DNA of 64,000 bases from Amyloporia xantha (Eukaryota > Basidiomycota > Agaricomycetes > Polyporales > Adustoporiaceae), in assembly GCA_036971615.1 (NCBI GenBank), contig JAYKKR010000003.1:1612001-1676000 (forward strand). Direction: 5' to 3'. Within the stretch, counting starts at the first letter, position 1. Each line of letters opens with the position of its first letter. Under the pieces are notes generated by a model that saw nothing but the letters and a program-made list of their open reading frames with translations, did not search any database and was not told where the DNA came from. Shown piece after piece: positions 48,392 to 60,124 of the stretch. Both the position numbers and the translations under genes were made by a program.

Positions 48392-51324
48392 ATGGCTAAG
48401 AAACATTCTTTTTCGAGAGGCTACTGCCTTAAATGCGGACGAGGTAAGTCTGGTTCTTATATGCCTCGACTCTGACTCTGACTCGAGACGTCTGGGTCTT
48501 GTGCAGCGGATCATTCGACTGAGGAATGTATCTTTTCTACACGACGGTGTTACAATTGCCAACAACCTGGACATGATTCATCCTCTTGTCCAGAGCCCCC
48601 AATTTTCGGGCGTCAGAAATGTACAAATTGTGGCGCGAAGGGACATTCCACCGTTGATTGTCTTACCTATCCTGTAAGTTGTCAAGTGTGCCTGATATCA
48701 TCGTAATGACAGAATCTGAGGCTGGATAGGCCAATGGAGGAAGGATATGCAGCATTTGTGCACAAACCGGGCACAGCTTCTTCCGCTGCCCTACTATTAG
48801 CGGGAATGCCAAGCTGACGTGTCAGTTATGTGAGGAACAAGGGCACCTCGCTAGAGCGTGTACGAATGTCTCAGTACGTGTATTTCGACTGAGTGTGGCA
48901 AATCGCTCATTAAACGTGATTTTGAAGAAGTGGAGATGTACGAAGTGTACCGGCAGTGGCCATCTTGCGAAGGATTGCCCAAAGCCGGAGGACGAACGGA
49001 AACCGACTTGTCGCATCTGTGGTGATGATGAACATAGCGCCACAGATTGTCCAAATCGAATCTGCTCAGTAAGTTGCAACTTCTTATGAAGCTTAGACGG
49101 CTACTCGATGTTTCCGACGACCAGCAATGTAGCGGAATAGGACATTCAGCCGAAGTATGCCCCAGCCCAAGTCATGACCAAGATGAAGGTGCGTTACTCA
49201 GTCCCTCTGCTACGACCGTTATATATACGCTGCGACTAGGAAACTGCCTTCGATGCGGCAATTCAAAGCATACAAGCTGGTACGGCTTTGCAGATTATTA
49301 AGTTGTAAGTTGTCATATTCACTCCATTCCTGTGATACAGGAGATGTCCGCCAAGACGAAGTCCCCGTGGAAACGGAGGGCGCCCACAGCATGATAAGAA
49401 TACTAATGGCAAGTCGGATGACCGTCAAGATGGTTGTGGCGAGAGTCGACCTCAGAGCAGCCCGCAAGACACCGAGGGACCCCGCAACAGCGACAATTTT
49501 CAGAATGTTAAGGACGACGGAAGAGCAAAGAGCAACGCCAACTCTGCTGGTGGTGCCAAGAGGTCAGACGTTTATAAAACACGAGTATTGAACAAGGAAA
49601 GCTGACGGCCAACTATACTTGATATCAGTGGGCCCACCCGACCGAATGAAGATGCGATGAAGGCATGGCGTAAAGCCAAATTAGCGTGCGCACTGGGTAG
49701 CTATACTAGCGCATTGCCCTTATTGAGTGAAGCTATAGGTAAGATAACCTCCATTGCTAACTCTTGACAGACAATGTTCACGAAGTGGTGCTGCAAAGCC
49801 TTAGACGCAACAGTGGCTTTGTTCTATACAGAGCGCGCAATCGCATATGGTCATTGCAAGAACTACGTCGCTGCCTTGGGCGATATTCAACGTGCAGAGG
49901 TGTTGATACAATATACGCCAACGTGCGAGATCTTGACGTTGACAGCTCGCTGTCGGCTGCATCTTGCCTCACGGGCACTCGCCCTACATGCTGTTCGTGA
50001 TGCACTGAAGTTAGACGCTAATAATAAAGATGCCCAAATATTGAAGAGGCGGCTCTCGGATCTAGAGAATCATCACGAGACTTATCAAGGGGCGCGGTCG
50101 CGCCGACACTGGCGAATGGCGCGGATGTCGTATGAGTCCTGTTTGGAAATTTACGCGGAGGAAGATGGTCCTCTTCCTATCGAAATTCGTTGTTGGGGAA
50201 TCGAGCTGAAGGTTGCAGAGAGCGACTGGACAGGCGCTATTAGAGCTGTCGAGTATGTATCGTCCGTCGCCGTCATTGTTGAGATGCCTGACTAATGGTT
50301 ACACGCTCACTCGACAGTCACCTATTGAACAAAGAGCCTAAGGCCATCGAAGTTATGATTCTACGCGCCTTGGCATTATTCTTGACTGGAAAGTTTTCAC
50401 CAGCACTCGACCAGGCTGTCGCCGTTTTGAGGTTGGATCCGGATTCTAAACAAGCGGTAGCACTACGATCGAGGATCAAGAGCGTCTCGCGCTTGCGGAA
50501 GGAGGGACAGCTCGAGTTCCAAGCCGCACAGTACGATGTAGCCTGTGTCAAATGGAATCATGCACTCGAGGTACGTCTGGGTAGTTCTGAGTGGCTCGCA
50601 TTGATATTAGAACATCGATGTTAGCTCATAGGCGCGAAAGCAGAGGAAGGTTGTGGCGGTCCTGTCCGCGCGGATTTGTTGCATAAGAGGGCCACTGCGA
50701 TGTGGAAAGTGAGTGCGTAACACCATCATTGGGCACTGTCGCTAGAATTTGCTATATGCTTCCGGCACTATCAGCTGGGACGATTCGCAGAAGGCCTCAG
50801 GGATGTTGATGGTGCATTGAAACTCAATAACACGTCGCCACAAGTGTTTATCACCCGTGGCCGCCTGCATGTCGGGCTTGAACTATATGAGCAGGCAGTC
50901 GAAGATTTCAATGCTGCTGTGAAACTTGATACGTCAACCCTGACTGCAGCCGAACAGCAAGAATTAGAAGCTGAGCTCCGAAGAGCAGCAGCTCATAACA
51001 AGCAGAAGGACTACTACCAGATTTTAGGTTCGCCGTTTTTCATTTGATGACTAGTTAAATGCTGATTCCTGCGTGGAAAGGTCTGGCTCGAACCTGTACT
51101 ACATCGGAGATAAGGAAAGCTTACCGTACAGAGTCGCTTAAGCATCATCCGGACAAGGTCAGTATTCTTGATATCTAAACATTCTGATACTATTCACGAC
51201 ACGCCTGATGTGATAGGGAGGAATAGCGGAGAAGTTTAAGCTTGTTGTGGAAGCTTATTCTGTCTTATCGGATCCGAGTTCACGGCAAGACTACGACGAT
51301 GAGCTGTCCTGGAAGAATGGCTGA
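48392..51324 (+). CDS. Zinc-knuckle (9x CCHC)/TPR/J-domain protein, copy 1
   Basis: Many short exons code a three-part protein. The N-terminal part has nine CX2CX4HX4C knuckles, from CLKCGRADHSTEEC through CYNCQQPGHDSSSC to CSQCSGIGHSAEVC and CLRCGNSKHTSWRC; the first is split by an intron after its CG. A polar, Gly/Asn/Asp-rich linker follows. TPR-like repeats come next (ALPLLSEAI, AIAYGHCKNYVAALGDIQRA, LALFLTGKFSPALDQAVAVL, FAEGLRDVDGALKLN, YEQAVEDFNAAVKLD). The C-terminus is a J domain (DYYQILGLARTCTTSEIRKA, SLKHHPDKGG, YSVLSDPSSRQDYDD) with an intact HPD. The TPR-J half resembles DNAJC7-type co-chaperones that hand clients to Hsp70/Hsp90; knuckles usually bind single-stranded nucleic acid. 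This combination suggests a nucleic-acid-linked chaperone adaptor, an inference. Copies lie at 51959-53553 and 55492-58359. Confidence 0.85.
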
Positions 51325-51439
51325 GATTACGGGCGCTGACGAATATTATGAAGACGATGATACATTCAAATAGTCAGGATGTAATGACTAGGAGTGCTTC
51401 ATTATGGGATATTGAAAGCTATCAAGTTTCTTGCTCATA

Positions 51440-51640
51440 AATGTATGTTGCAATCATGCTGACGGTGTATGACCGCTGTTCTTCTGAGTCGCAATGCCTA
51501 AGTACACAGGTGTGCAGAGGTTCAAAGTGGGCTTTATCAAGAGCGGAGACAGTAGGATCGATTGAGTCTGTGGCGGATCGATGCCAGGCAATGCCGCATA
51601 TTGCAGTCCGGGAGGATATCTCGAAATACGGATGCAATTG
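51440..51640 (+). pseudogene. Decayed 3' fragment of MID1
   Basis: The stretch around 51560-51625 (GTGGCGGATCGATGCCAGGC, then GCATATTGCAGTCCGGGAGG) closely follows the last coding bases of MID1 (GCGGCGGATCGTTGGGGGAA, then GTATATTGCAACTCTGGAGG). Weaker matches upstream include TGCCTAAGTACACAGG against TGCCCAAGTACACGGC and AGAGCGGAGAC against ACAGCGGAGAA. Frameshifts and stops are present, so it is dead. It sits at the same position relative to zinc-knuckle copy 2 as MID1 does to copy 1. Confidence 0.6.
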
Positions 51641-51958
51641 CGTAGCCTGGTCGAGAAGCGCTGCTCTTCAAGAGGTGTACGGTACACCTATGCCTTTTTG
51701 GGCACATAGTATGTATGCTTCAGGCCACCAGCCCCAGGATCCTGAACTCGTGCCGTGATGGCATGTGTCCTACTATCCTCGACGCACTCTTGGACTTATA
51801 AATGGCCCCCGATTCTTATTCAGATAAGAGAGGCCACGAGTCTGATGGAGTTATGTAAACCTCGTCCTTGCCATATGTCAATTTGTTAGGGCTGCATGCT
51901 CTGTGTACCACACGCCTGAGACGGGTCAACGGTCTGAGGTGTTTCATCCTTCTGTGCC

Positions 51959-53553
51959 ATGGTCAAACATCCCGCTGATGGCTACTGCCGTGAATGTGGA
52001 CGAGGTGGGTTCGGTGATTTCTGTTCATCCGGGTCGAGGACAGCTCTGACTAAGTACAATTGTTGATCTGTAGTGGATCATTCTATCCAGGAATGCATAT
52101 TTTCTGCACGGCTATGCTACAATTGCAAGGAATCCGGCCATGATATATTGTCTTGTCCCAAACCACGAATCTTTGGCCGTCGGAAGTGTGGACATTGTGG
52201 CGCCAAGGGTCATTCTACCTCCGATTGTCTCACGTATCGAGTAAGTTACCAGGAGTGTCTCCACCTGAGTATATCGCCGGACTATGATTTTCCAGGTCCG
52301 CGGATCGATAGTATGCACTATTTGTGGACAGCCCGGACACAGTTCCTTTCGTTGTCATACTACAGGGTCCGAAAAACTGAGATGCCTGCTATGTGAGGAA
52401 CAAGGTCATCTTGCTAGGGCTTGTACCAATGTCTCTGTAAGTGCTTTCTCATGCTCTCTACGTATACTGGCCGAGACGCTCACTAAGTGTCAAATTGAAG
52501 AAATGGAAATGTACTTACTGCGCGCAGAACGGTCATCTTGCGAGAGACTGTCCAAAGATAAAAGAAAGGGAAGCGCGCAAAGCAAATGCAATGAAACTGT
52601 GGAACGCTGCGAAAGATGCAAGTGCAATCGGTGGGTTTACGGACGCACTGCAATTATACACTGATGCTATAGGTGAGAGCAATCTCGTTCACATTGCGTA
52701 TCGGTTGACACTCACGAAAATGGTGGAATACAGCTATAGAACCAAGAATAGCGTCATTCTACGCAGACCGGGCAATAGTTTACGGCTACTGCAAGAACTA
52801 TATCGCTGCTCTCGGGGACATTCAGCGGGCCATGACGATGAAAGGGTTTACGACGACGTGCGAGATCCTAACGTGGACGGCTCGCTGCCGGTTACATCTT
52901 GGCTCTCGGACATCTGCCTTGCTTGCTATCCGCGAGGCACTAAAGGTGGACAGCGCTGATGTTGATGCTCAAACTCTGAAAAAACGGCTCTTGGATTTGG
53001 AGAATCACACTGAGGCTTATCACGGGGCGCGATTGCGCAAGCATTGGCACATGGCAAGAATATCATATGAATCTTGTATGGAAATATATGCTGAAGAAGG
53101 CAGCTCTTTGCCTATTGAGATGCGATGTTGGGAAATCGAGCTACATATCGCAGAAAGCAAGTGGGCTGAGGCAATCAGAGCGGCCGAGTAGGTGTCCGAG
53201 TCATGATTAATGACGAAGTCACATCGACTCCTCCGACTGACTGATTCTTCGACAGTTGCTTAATAAATGAAGAGCCCAGGGCCATTGAAGGAATGACTTT
53301 GCGTGCATTGGCGCTTTTTCTGATCGGAAGGCTCTCAGAAGCACTCAATCAAACTGTTGCCGCATTGAAATTGGATCCAGACTATGGACAGGCGACAACA
53401 CTTCGTTCCAGGATTAAGAATGTTCTCCGCTTGTGGAAGGAGGGACATTGTGAGTTCCAAGCAGCGTGCTATACTGTCGCATGTGGGATTATGGGACTTC
53501 CAGTGATCGCTGAACGGCCGCTCGGACCCACCGTTACGGCGATACAGCGTTGA
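51959..53553 (+). CDS. Zinc-knuckle (6x CCHC)/TPR protein, copy 2, truncated
   Basis: Same exon plan as copy 1, starting MVKHPADGYCRECGR with the first knuckle again split by an intron. Six knuckles are visible (CRECGRVDHSIQEC, CYNCKESGHDILSC, CGHCGAKGHSTSDC, CTICGQPGHSSFRC, CLLCEEQGHLARAC, CTYCAQNGHLARDC). The last runs almost directly into TPR (KLWNAAKDASAIGGFTDALQ), so knuckles seven to nine and the polar linker are missing. TPR continues through ADRAIVYGYCKNYIAALGDI and LALFLIGRLSEALNQTVAAL. Homology stops at FQAACYTVAC, followed by about 20 unrelated residues (starting GIMGLPVIAERPLGPT) and a TGA. The third TPR block and the J domain are absent. Either a shortened gene without chaperone activity or an early pseudogene; the frame itself is intact. 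Confidence 0.7.
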
Positions 53554-53996
53554 CGCGGATGTTTTGCCGTGTCCACTCTGCTGCTCGGAACATGAATTCG
53601 AACCTTTGAACGTTTGAGTGTCGGATTTACCTCATGGCAACACGACGCAGTGGATGTCTCTATGCGTTACTACCCCTGCAACTCTGAAACCATGCAGTTG
53701 GCTCCTGGACCCTATGCCAGTCTCAGCTACGCCTCGCTACTTCAAGATGCAATTGCTGCGCATGCGCAACGGGTACTGCTGTCAGTATCACCCATCGCGC
53801 TTCCTGCTATCTAAAGACAGAAATAATACACAAAGGATTCTCGCATACGGTTGGGAAGGAATCCTGGATTTGCCAGCACCACTTATTCTTCTGCCGTTAC
53901 CAAGTCATCTTAGTACTAACCTGCGCGAGGCAGATATGCTCATGCTCACCACAAAATCCGCGAATATATGCGGTTTTAACGTATAACATGACCCGA
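53554..53996. other. Intergenic stretch downstream of copy 2
   Basis: About 440 bases holding short open frames on the plus strand without splice sites or known motifs. It replaces the sequence where the J-domain exons of copy 2 would be expected; no J-domain remnant was recognised. Confidence 0.45.
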
Positions 53997-55097
53997 CTAG
54001 TCTCGCCGCCATTGAGGGAGCTCCAATTGGAAGATGTACGGAAGCCCGTGCCAGAGGCATGCGCGTTCCTCCTTGTACTTGTCCTGTACTTCGGCCATGC
54101 ATGCTACGCATAAGATTTTGATGCCATAGTCATCGTACCCCGCCCATTCTGCAGGAATTGAATTGGTGAATCCACCTAGAGAGTCGTATCCGAAGCTCCA
54201 ACGTCCTTCCACATCCCCCCTTCGGTGGTCAAAGACATCCTCGCAGCGGCCACGATCTCGGCAGTATATGTGTGGCCCTTGGTCGAACATCTCACGGAGA
54301 AGGCCGTGAGTGGCGAGCATCAGGCGCGCCCTGCCTTCCATGCATTTCTTCATGTCGTCCATCTCAAGACGTGCAACCGTCCCATCCTGTCGAGGAGCAC
54401 CGGAGAGCAGTGCTTCCAGCGGAAGCTGACAACAGCGGTAGTATGCTACTGGAAGGATGGATGGGTCGTCCACAAGGTGCGCTAGTTGAACGGCGATGAT
54501 GTGCCTCGATGGTGCATGTGAGTCATCTCTCCATGGCTCCTCCGATTCTAAGCGGCTGGAAAGCGCGAGCCATTGCTTGAGAGTGTCAGGATACGACATC
54601 TTCAGCAGGGCAATTCCATTATCCAATGCTTCACGAGCTTGGTACTTGTGAGCGAGACGAATCACGGTCTCAGCGGTACTAAACTCGATTGGAGGCTTGA
54701 AGCTCCTGTCATGAACCCGGTGCGAGGTGTCAGAGGACGAAAGCGACTAATAAGAAACTTTCGCTTACATCAGCCCATACAAAGCACGGAGTAGGGTTTG
54801 CAGCTCGGATGGAGAATCGCCGAGGCGGACGATGTCGCAGCCCTCAAAACGTTCTGTGGAAGGACTAGACGCCGTGAACATGTCTCGGAAAGTCTCGCAT
54901 TGTAGTGATAGCACTCCGCGATGTACACGGAAAACGGTCGTCTCAGCGATCAGGGCAATGTTGCCGTCTTCAAACCAGAGTTCACCTCGTGTAAGGCCTT
55001 CCATCAAGTCCTCTGAGTCTGGCGTCGTAGGCTTGTCATGCGACGATGTTGACTCGAATTCAACGCGTAGCCGTTTCCTGCGCTCGGAACGCGCCAT
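53997..55097 (-). CDS. BTB/POZ domain protein, Agaricomycete type
   Basis: Two exons joined over a short intron near 54706-54769 in phase (LM-SFKPPIEF). The start is the ATG at 55097 (MARSERRKRLRVEFES), whose basic stretch could be a nuclear signal. Residues about 30-170 form the BTB domain: GELWFEDGNIALIAETTVFR, VHRGVLSLQCETFRDMF, FEGCDIVRLGDSPSELQTLL, ALYGLM, then TAETVIRLAHKYQAREALDN. The C-terminal half has the layout of the large mushroom BTB family (WLALSSRLES, HIIAVQLAHLVDDPSILPVA, YYRCCQLPLEALLSG) and ends with a Cys-containing region. Family members are usually of unknown role and may be substrate adaptors or protein-interaction factors. It lies between zinc-knuckle copies 2 and 3 on the opposite strand. 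Confidence 0.9.
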
Positions 55098-55491
55098 AAC
55101 GTCGAAAGTGTTCAAGGACGGCAGTATGAGCGTGACGAATACAACATGCAGATCTCAGGATGTGAAGCTCGAAGGGTGATGAAAGCCCTCTGCAGTACTG
55201 CGCGCGGCAGGTCTACCACCGGGACACGGCTAGACCTCGGAGTTTGACACAGCTCATGTGACCGTGTCGTAAGGTCGACTTCGCTGTCAACATCAGCGCT
55301 CAGCGCTCAGCGCTCACACTGAGAGGCAGTGAGGGTTTTCACTTGAACTGTCAGTCAGAAGGAGACCTCCCTGTCTCTCAGAGAATACGCACCCAGTGTC
55401 AATTCTTTCTTTTCGCTCTCTGGCGTCGCCGGCTCGGAGGTCACTACACTGTTCCTAGTGGATTAATCATCAACTGTTGTTCAGCTAAGAC

Positions 55492-58359
55492 ATGCCTCCG
55501 ACGACTCGCGACACTTCGGAGAAGAAGTGCTGGAATTGTGGGAAAAGTGTGGCCTGCTAATCACTTTTCTTACTTTCCCTAAGTTGACATTGCATCGTAT
55601 AGCCGATCATTGCACGGCAGAGTGTGCCTCCAGCGAAAGATTGTGCTTCAACTGCCAGGAGTCTGGTCATGAGTCTTCTTTTTGTCCTAAACCTCGAGGT
55701 ATTATAAATGCAAAGTGCCGGGGTTGTGGGGGCAGAGGACATCTTTCAGAAGATTGCTCCACTCGCTCGGTTGGTAAACCCGGCTACGATCGTCTAAATT
55801 ATGACTTGACTTCCACTGTTTCTAGGAATGGGTATGTAAGAATTGTGAGAAAATAGGCCACGGACAGTGGGAATGTCCCAAACCACGAGGGTATCTCTGG
55901 ATGCAATGCCGGCTCTGCGAAGAAGTTGGTCATCTAGCCAAGGAATGTTCTAATCGACGGGTTCGTTCAACGGACTTTTCAAGTATCTATTTTGTGCTCA
56001 CAGCTTGACTTGGTAGAATTTGACCTGTCCAAACTGTGCGGAAAAAGGACACTCGGCGAGGCAATGTCCGAAGCCTCGAGGTCACCTTGAGATGAATTGT
56101 AATTTTTGCGAACAACCGGGGCATTTTGCGCATGAGTGCACTGACGTCTCGGCAAGTCTTTCGATTGTTGACTTTTTAAGAGATGTCTCATGTCCTGACA
56201 GAAATGGAACTGCAAGCGATGCAAGGGAAATGGCCATCTTCATATGGATTGTTCGAATGTACGGGGATACTTGAACGTGAAGTGTCATGGATGTCAGAAG
56301 ATAGGTCACGTTGTATCCGAGTGCCCCGACCGCACATGCTTTGTGAGCTGTTTCGTCTTTGACTTCAATACGTTGCTAGATATATATCAGAAATGTGGGG
56401 TCAAAGGTCATACTTCCAGAGCGTGTCCTGTTCAAGGTGCGTCCTATGCCTATCATATTCTCTGTACCGAGAACTGAATGTCATTCAAACAGATCTCTTT
56501 TCCTGTCGTGCATGCGGTAGCCGCCAACATGGTCATGGGTGTGTCATGATCTCCATCATCGCCTGTCTCGATTGTTGCTCAATCCACACAGACAATGCGT
56601 ACGGGATGAAGGCGATACCATACCGGCTCGTAAGACACTCATCACAGATATCAAAGACCCTCGGAAGCTCTGGCGATTGGGATTGATCGCGATTGAGACC
56701 AAGGAATATGCGGAGGCTGTAACGTTGCTCACGAGTGCAATTGGTCTGTCATGATTGGTTCCATCTCCTCGTGTCTTATTGATAGAATATGCTTGATTAG
56801 CTCTCGATACTACGTCTCCGGCATACATAGTATGCCGAGGAATCGCACACGCTAAATTGCATGACTATACCGCGGCAAGGGCCGATTTTCTCTGTGCATC
56901 AACTCTGGACGGCTACAAACCAACTATCAGCATCTTGCTTCATATCGCTCGCTGTCGCCTTGCCCTCGACTCTCCCTCATCTGCACTCTCTGCCATTGCA
57001 GAAGCTCTGGCTTTGGATCCCACTGATAGGTATGCTCGTGCGCTGGAGCGTCGTGTCATTCACATACAAAGTTACCTCGATTCGCGGTCCCGTCAGTCAT
57101 TGGACGAACAGAAGAATTCGTATAGATCTTGCCTAGTAATATGTACACATGAGAATGACGTACCGCCAGTCGATGTGCGATGCTGGGGTATCGAGTTGAA
57201 GATTTCAGAAGGTGACTGGGACACTGCAGCCGTAGATGCTGAGTAGGTTCTCACTTCCGTCGCCTATATACTGCTAAAATTGATCCTTGATAGCTACAAT
57301 TTGCGCCAAGACTCGACTTCTCTCCCAGCGATGATCGTGCGGGCTCGGGTTCTCTTCCTCACTGGAAAATTATCGGAAGCGTCCGATCAAATCTTAGAAG
57401 CCCTGAAGTCTGACCCGGACTGCGAACGAGCAAAGGTGTTATGGCGTAGGATCAAGAAGGTCCGTGACTATAAAGACGAAGGAAAAGCGCGTTTTGGTGG
57501 TGGAAAATGGGAATCTGCAGTTCAAGCGTATTCTAAAGCTCTCGACGTGAGCATGTTTATTATATTGTTTTCTTCGGTTTCCCCGCATGACCGCCTTTGC
57601 CGATGGCATTAGTGTATAGACGATGATCTGGAGAAAGGGAGAGGAGGTTTGATCTTAGCGATCTTGCTGATAAATAGGGCTACATGCTATTGCAAGGTAT
57701 GTCTCAAATTGAACACTATCGAAATGTTTGCACTTATATCCGTCTTTTAGCTGAAACGATTCTCTGACGGGCTGCAAGACATTGAGGCATCTTTGACGCT
57801 GCATCCTACCTATCATAAAGCATTGCTCGTCCGTGCACGCATCAACGTTGTATCCGAGAACTACGCATGCGCTATAGACGATTTGAAGGCACTTCTTAGG
57901 AGCGACTCATCCAGCATGAGTTCTCGCGCGGTGCAAGCGTTGAAGAGCAAAATGCGGATAGCAGAATTATTGATCAAAGATCACTATGTGATATTAGGTT
58001 AGGCCCGAAATACCGTATCGGAGCTCGAGATGCCCTGTCTAATCGTTTTCAAAATATTCCGCTGCAGGTCTCAAACCTGCCTGCAGTGCATCCGAAATAC
58101 GGAATGCGTACCTTGCGATGTTGCAGAAACATCGTCTAGATCAGGCAAGCTGTCTCATACGAACTTTCGGTTTTTGCTAATGTGCATACCTCCTTAGGGC
58201 GGAAACGTGGAGAGACTCAAGCTGGTAACATGTGCATACGACATTCTGTCAAATAAGGAGACACGGAAGGTTTATGATGGGCAGAGGCGTTCCCATGATT
58301 TCGACTTGGGCTCAGGCCGCGACCTGAGTGCCTTTCGAAATGACTGGCACTGGCCATGA
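55492..58359 (+). CDS. Zinc-knuckle (10-11x CCHC)/TPR/J-like protein, copy 3, HPD lost
   Basis: The start MPPTTRDTSEKKCWNCGK begins a first knuckle split by an intron as in the other copies. Ten canonical knuckles follow each other, such as CFNCQESGHESSFC, CRLCEEVGHLAKEC, CKRCKGNGHLHMDC and CFKCGVKGHTSRAC. An eleventh has one residue too few (CRACGSRQHGHGC). The TPR region matches copy 1 (LHIARCRLALDSPSSALSAI, VLFLTGKLSEASDQILEALK, FSDGLQDIEASLTLHPTYHK). The C-terminus is a J-like domain (DHYVILGLKPACSASEIRNA, CAYDILSNKETRKVYDGQ), but the loop reads QKHRLDQGG where HPD is required. It therefore probably cannot stimulate Hsp70. The intron inside this loop uses a GC donor. The sequence is more diverged from copies 1 and 2 than they are from each other. 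Confidence 0.82.
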
Positions 58360-58801
58360 AGCTGTGTACCATTTTCCTGCATTCTATAGGCCGTTCTTTT
58401 CTCTATCTCTGGTCGCTCATGAATAAGCTGCCGACTTGTACAATAATTAGTTCTTTTATGTCGGCTGCGGGTTTTAATTATGGTCCCTTCATGCGACAGT
58501 CCTGCTACTCGACTTCATGGAATCCAAGATGGTCCTGAGATTGGGTGACGTGGTTGTCAATAGAGTCGCACCTGGCGGTTAGCACAGGCATGGGCTATGT
58601 ATAAACTACGTTTACCGAAGTGCATTATACACCGGGGTTGCCACTTACGCCCAGCAGGCTGTAATGAACCAAACGGCGCTCGATCGCGTCTGCCGCGATA
58701 AATGTCACGTGGTACGTGACCGCTCGTTAGCACGCGTCGCGCATTTTGCCACAACCGCGACGACGACGACAATCAGCTCGAGTCTTTCCTGCCACACAGA
58801 C

Positions 58802-60124
58802 ATGCGACCAGGGTCATCTAGATCACAGAAAGATGTTGTTTATGATCCGGACCAGGATCCAGAGGAGAAACGCCATCTACGGCGTGATTATCGCGAGCTT
58901 CACAAATCTACCACTGAGGGTCAGTGCATAACCTACATCAGCTGTAACACACTACGACATGCAAATCGGCAGACACGCAGGGGAAACAAAATGAGCTGAC
59001 GGCAGATCAGCTCGTTGAGAAGGTACGCCGCGCAGACAATCTCTTCAACCGTGGTATGTCCACTGTCGCTTTCTTTCATTGTGTGAGCTTAGTCCGTACT
59101 GTAGTGAAGGGTACGTCGGAAGCGACTTTGGACTCTGCGTTCCTGCTGGCGGCGACGCAAATGGGCGCGGCGAAGGCCCGCGCCATGAAGTCTGGCGGCG
59201 GCGCGTTCGATGTGGATGATTTCGTTGCGCGATTAGTCACCTTCATGGGCGGTCGCAAGGGCGTAGCCCTGCCCGTTGATTCCGACTCAGAAGCTGAAGA
59301 TGACTACGATGGCACACCCCTTGATTGGGAGCGTATTGGACGGCGTGCGCTTGCCAAAAGTCATAGAGTGCCCGTGATTGACTTCATGTAATGTCCTTTG
59401 CAACAAGTCACCGTGATATCTAGTAACACCCACACAGGCTGGGGCCTTTGTCAATAGAGGCAAAAAAACGCAATGTTGCCAAGCGGTCCAAGCTGGAAAA
59501 GGACAAGCGCGATGAGAAGAAACCACAGGAGATTACCGAGGACGATATCACACGGTCGGAGAACGAGACCACGAAGAATGTCGCCGCAGTATGTTGGAGA
59601 AGTCTTCAATTTTCTGGCCGTTTAGCTCAACTGTCTGAATGCAGCTGGAGAAGATCTTGACACAGCAAGAAGGAACGATAAACCTGTTTAGATTCATCAT
59701 TAATCCGAATGACTTCGGACAGTCGGTCGAGAATCTGTTCTATCTGTCCTTCCTAATCCGAGACGGCAAGTGTGCCCTCGAGACAAGCGAGGAAGGCGAA
59801 CCTGTCATCTGTAAGGGCACCCTGATTTTGCCGCATATTCTGTTCGCCGATGTCACTTAAAAATGACCTCCCAGACATCTGTGACCAACCGTCAGAAGAG
59901 GATTATGCCGCAGGGCTAAAGAAGCGGCAGCTCGTAATGGAGTTCGACATGGCGACATGGAAGGTGAGTTTGTCCCCTCCGAATGTCTCACGGATTCTTG
60001 ATTTCTAATCTTGTCGTGCCGCTAATCCATTCAGCGTGCTATTCAAGTCTTCAACATCACAGATTCCCTGATTCCACAGCGACCAAAGTCGGAGATGCGT
60101 ATCGGTCAGAAATGGTACGGTTGA
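58802..60124 (+). CDS. NSE4: Smc5/6 complex kleisin subunit Nse4
   Basis: Multi-exon gene for the kleisin that bridges Smc5 and Smc6 in the DNA-repair Smc5/6 complex. The N-terminal kleisin part has VVYDPDQDPEEKRHLRRDYR, then KLTADQLVEKVRRADNLF and SEATLDSAFLLAATQMGAAK. The middle has FDVDDFVARLVTFMGG, an acidic stretch and PLDWERIGRRALAKSHRVP. The C-terminal Nse4 domain has INLFRFIINPNDFGQSVENL, FYLSFLIRDGKCALE, and ends VFNITDSLIPQRPKSEMRIG. The last intron acceptors were set by phase (PVIYICDQPSEEDYAAGLKK, MATWK-RAIQVF). Start at 58802 is the first ATG that gives the acidic/basic leader. It is convergent with the valyl-tRNA synthetase gene, 245 bases apart. Confidence 0.93.

Noticed and set aside
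53617..53985. 122-codon plus-strand frame downstream of zinc-knuckle copy 2
   Set aside because: No motif or splice support. One word pair looked like MID1 (SRFLLSKD against PRFFLSND), but neighbouring sequence does not align, so I do not call a second MID1 relic.
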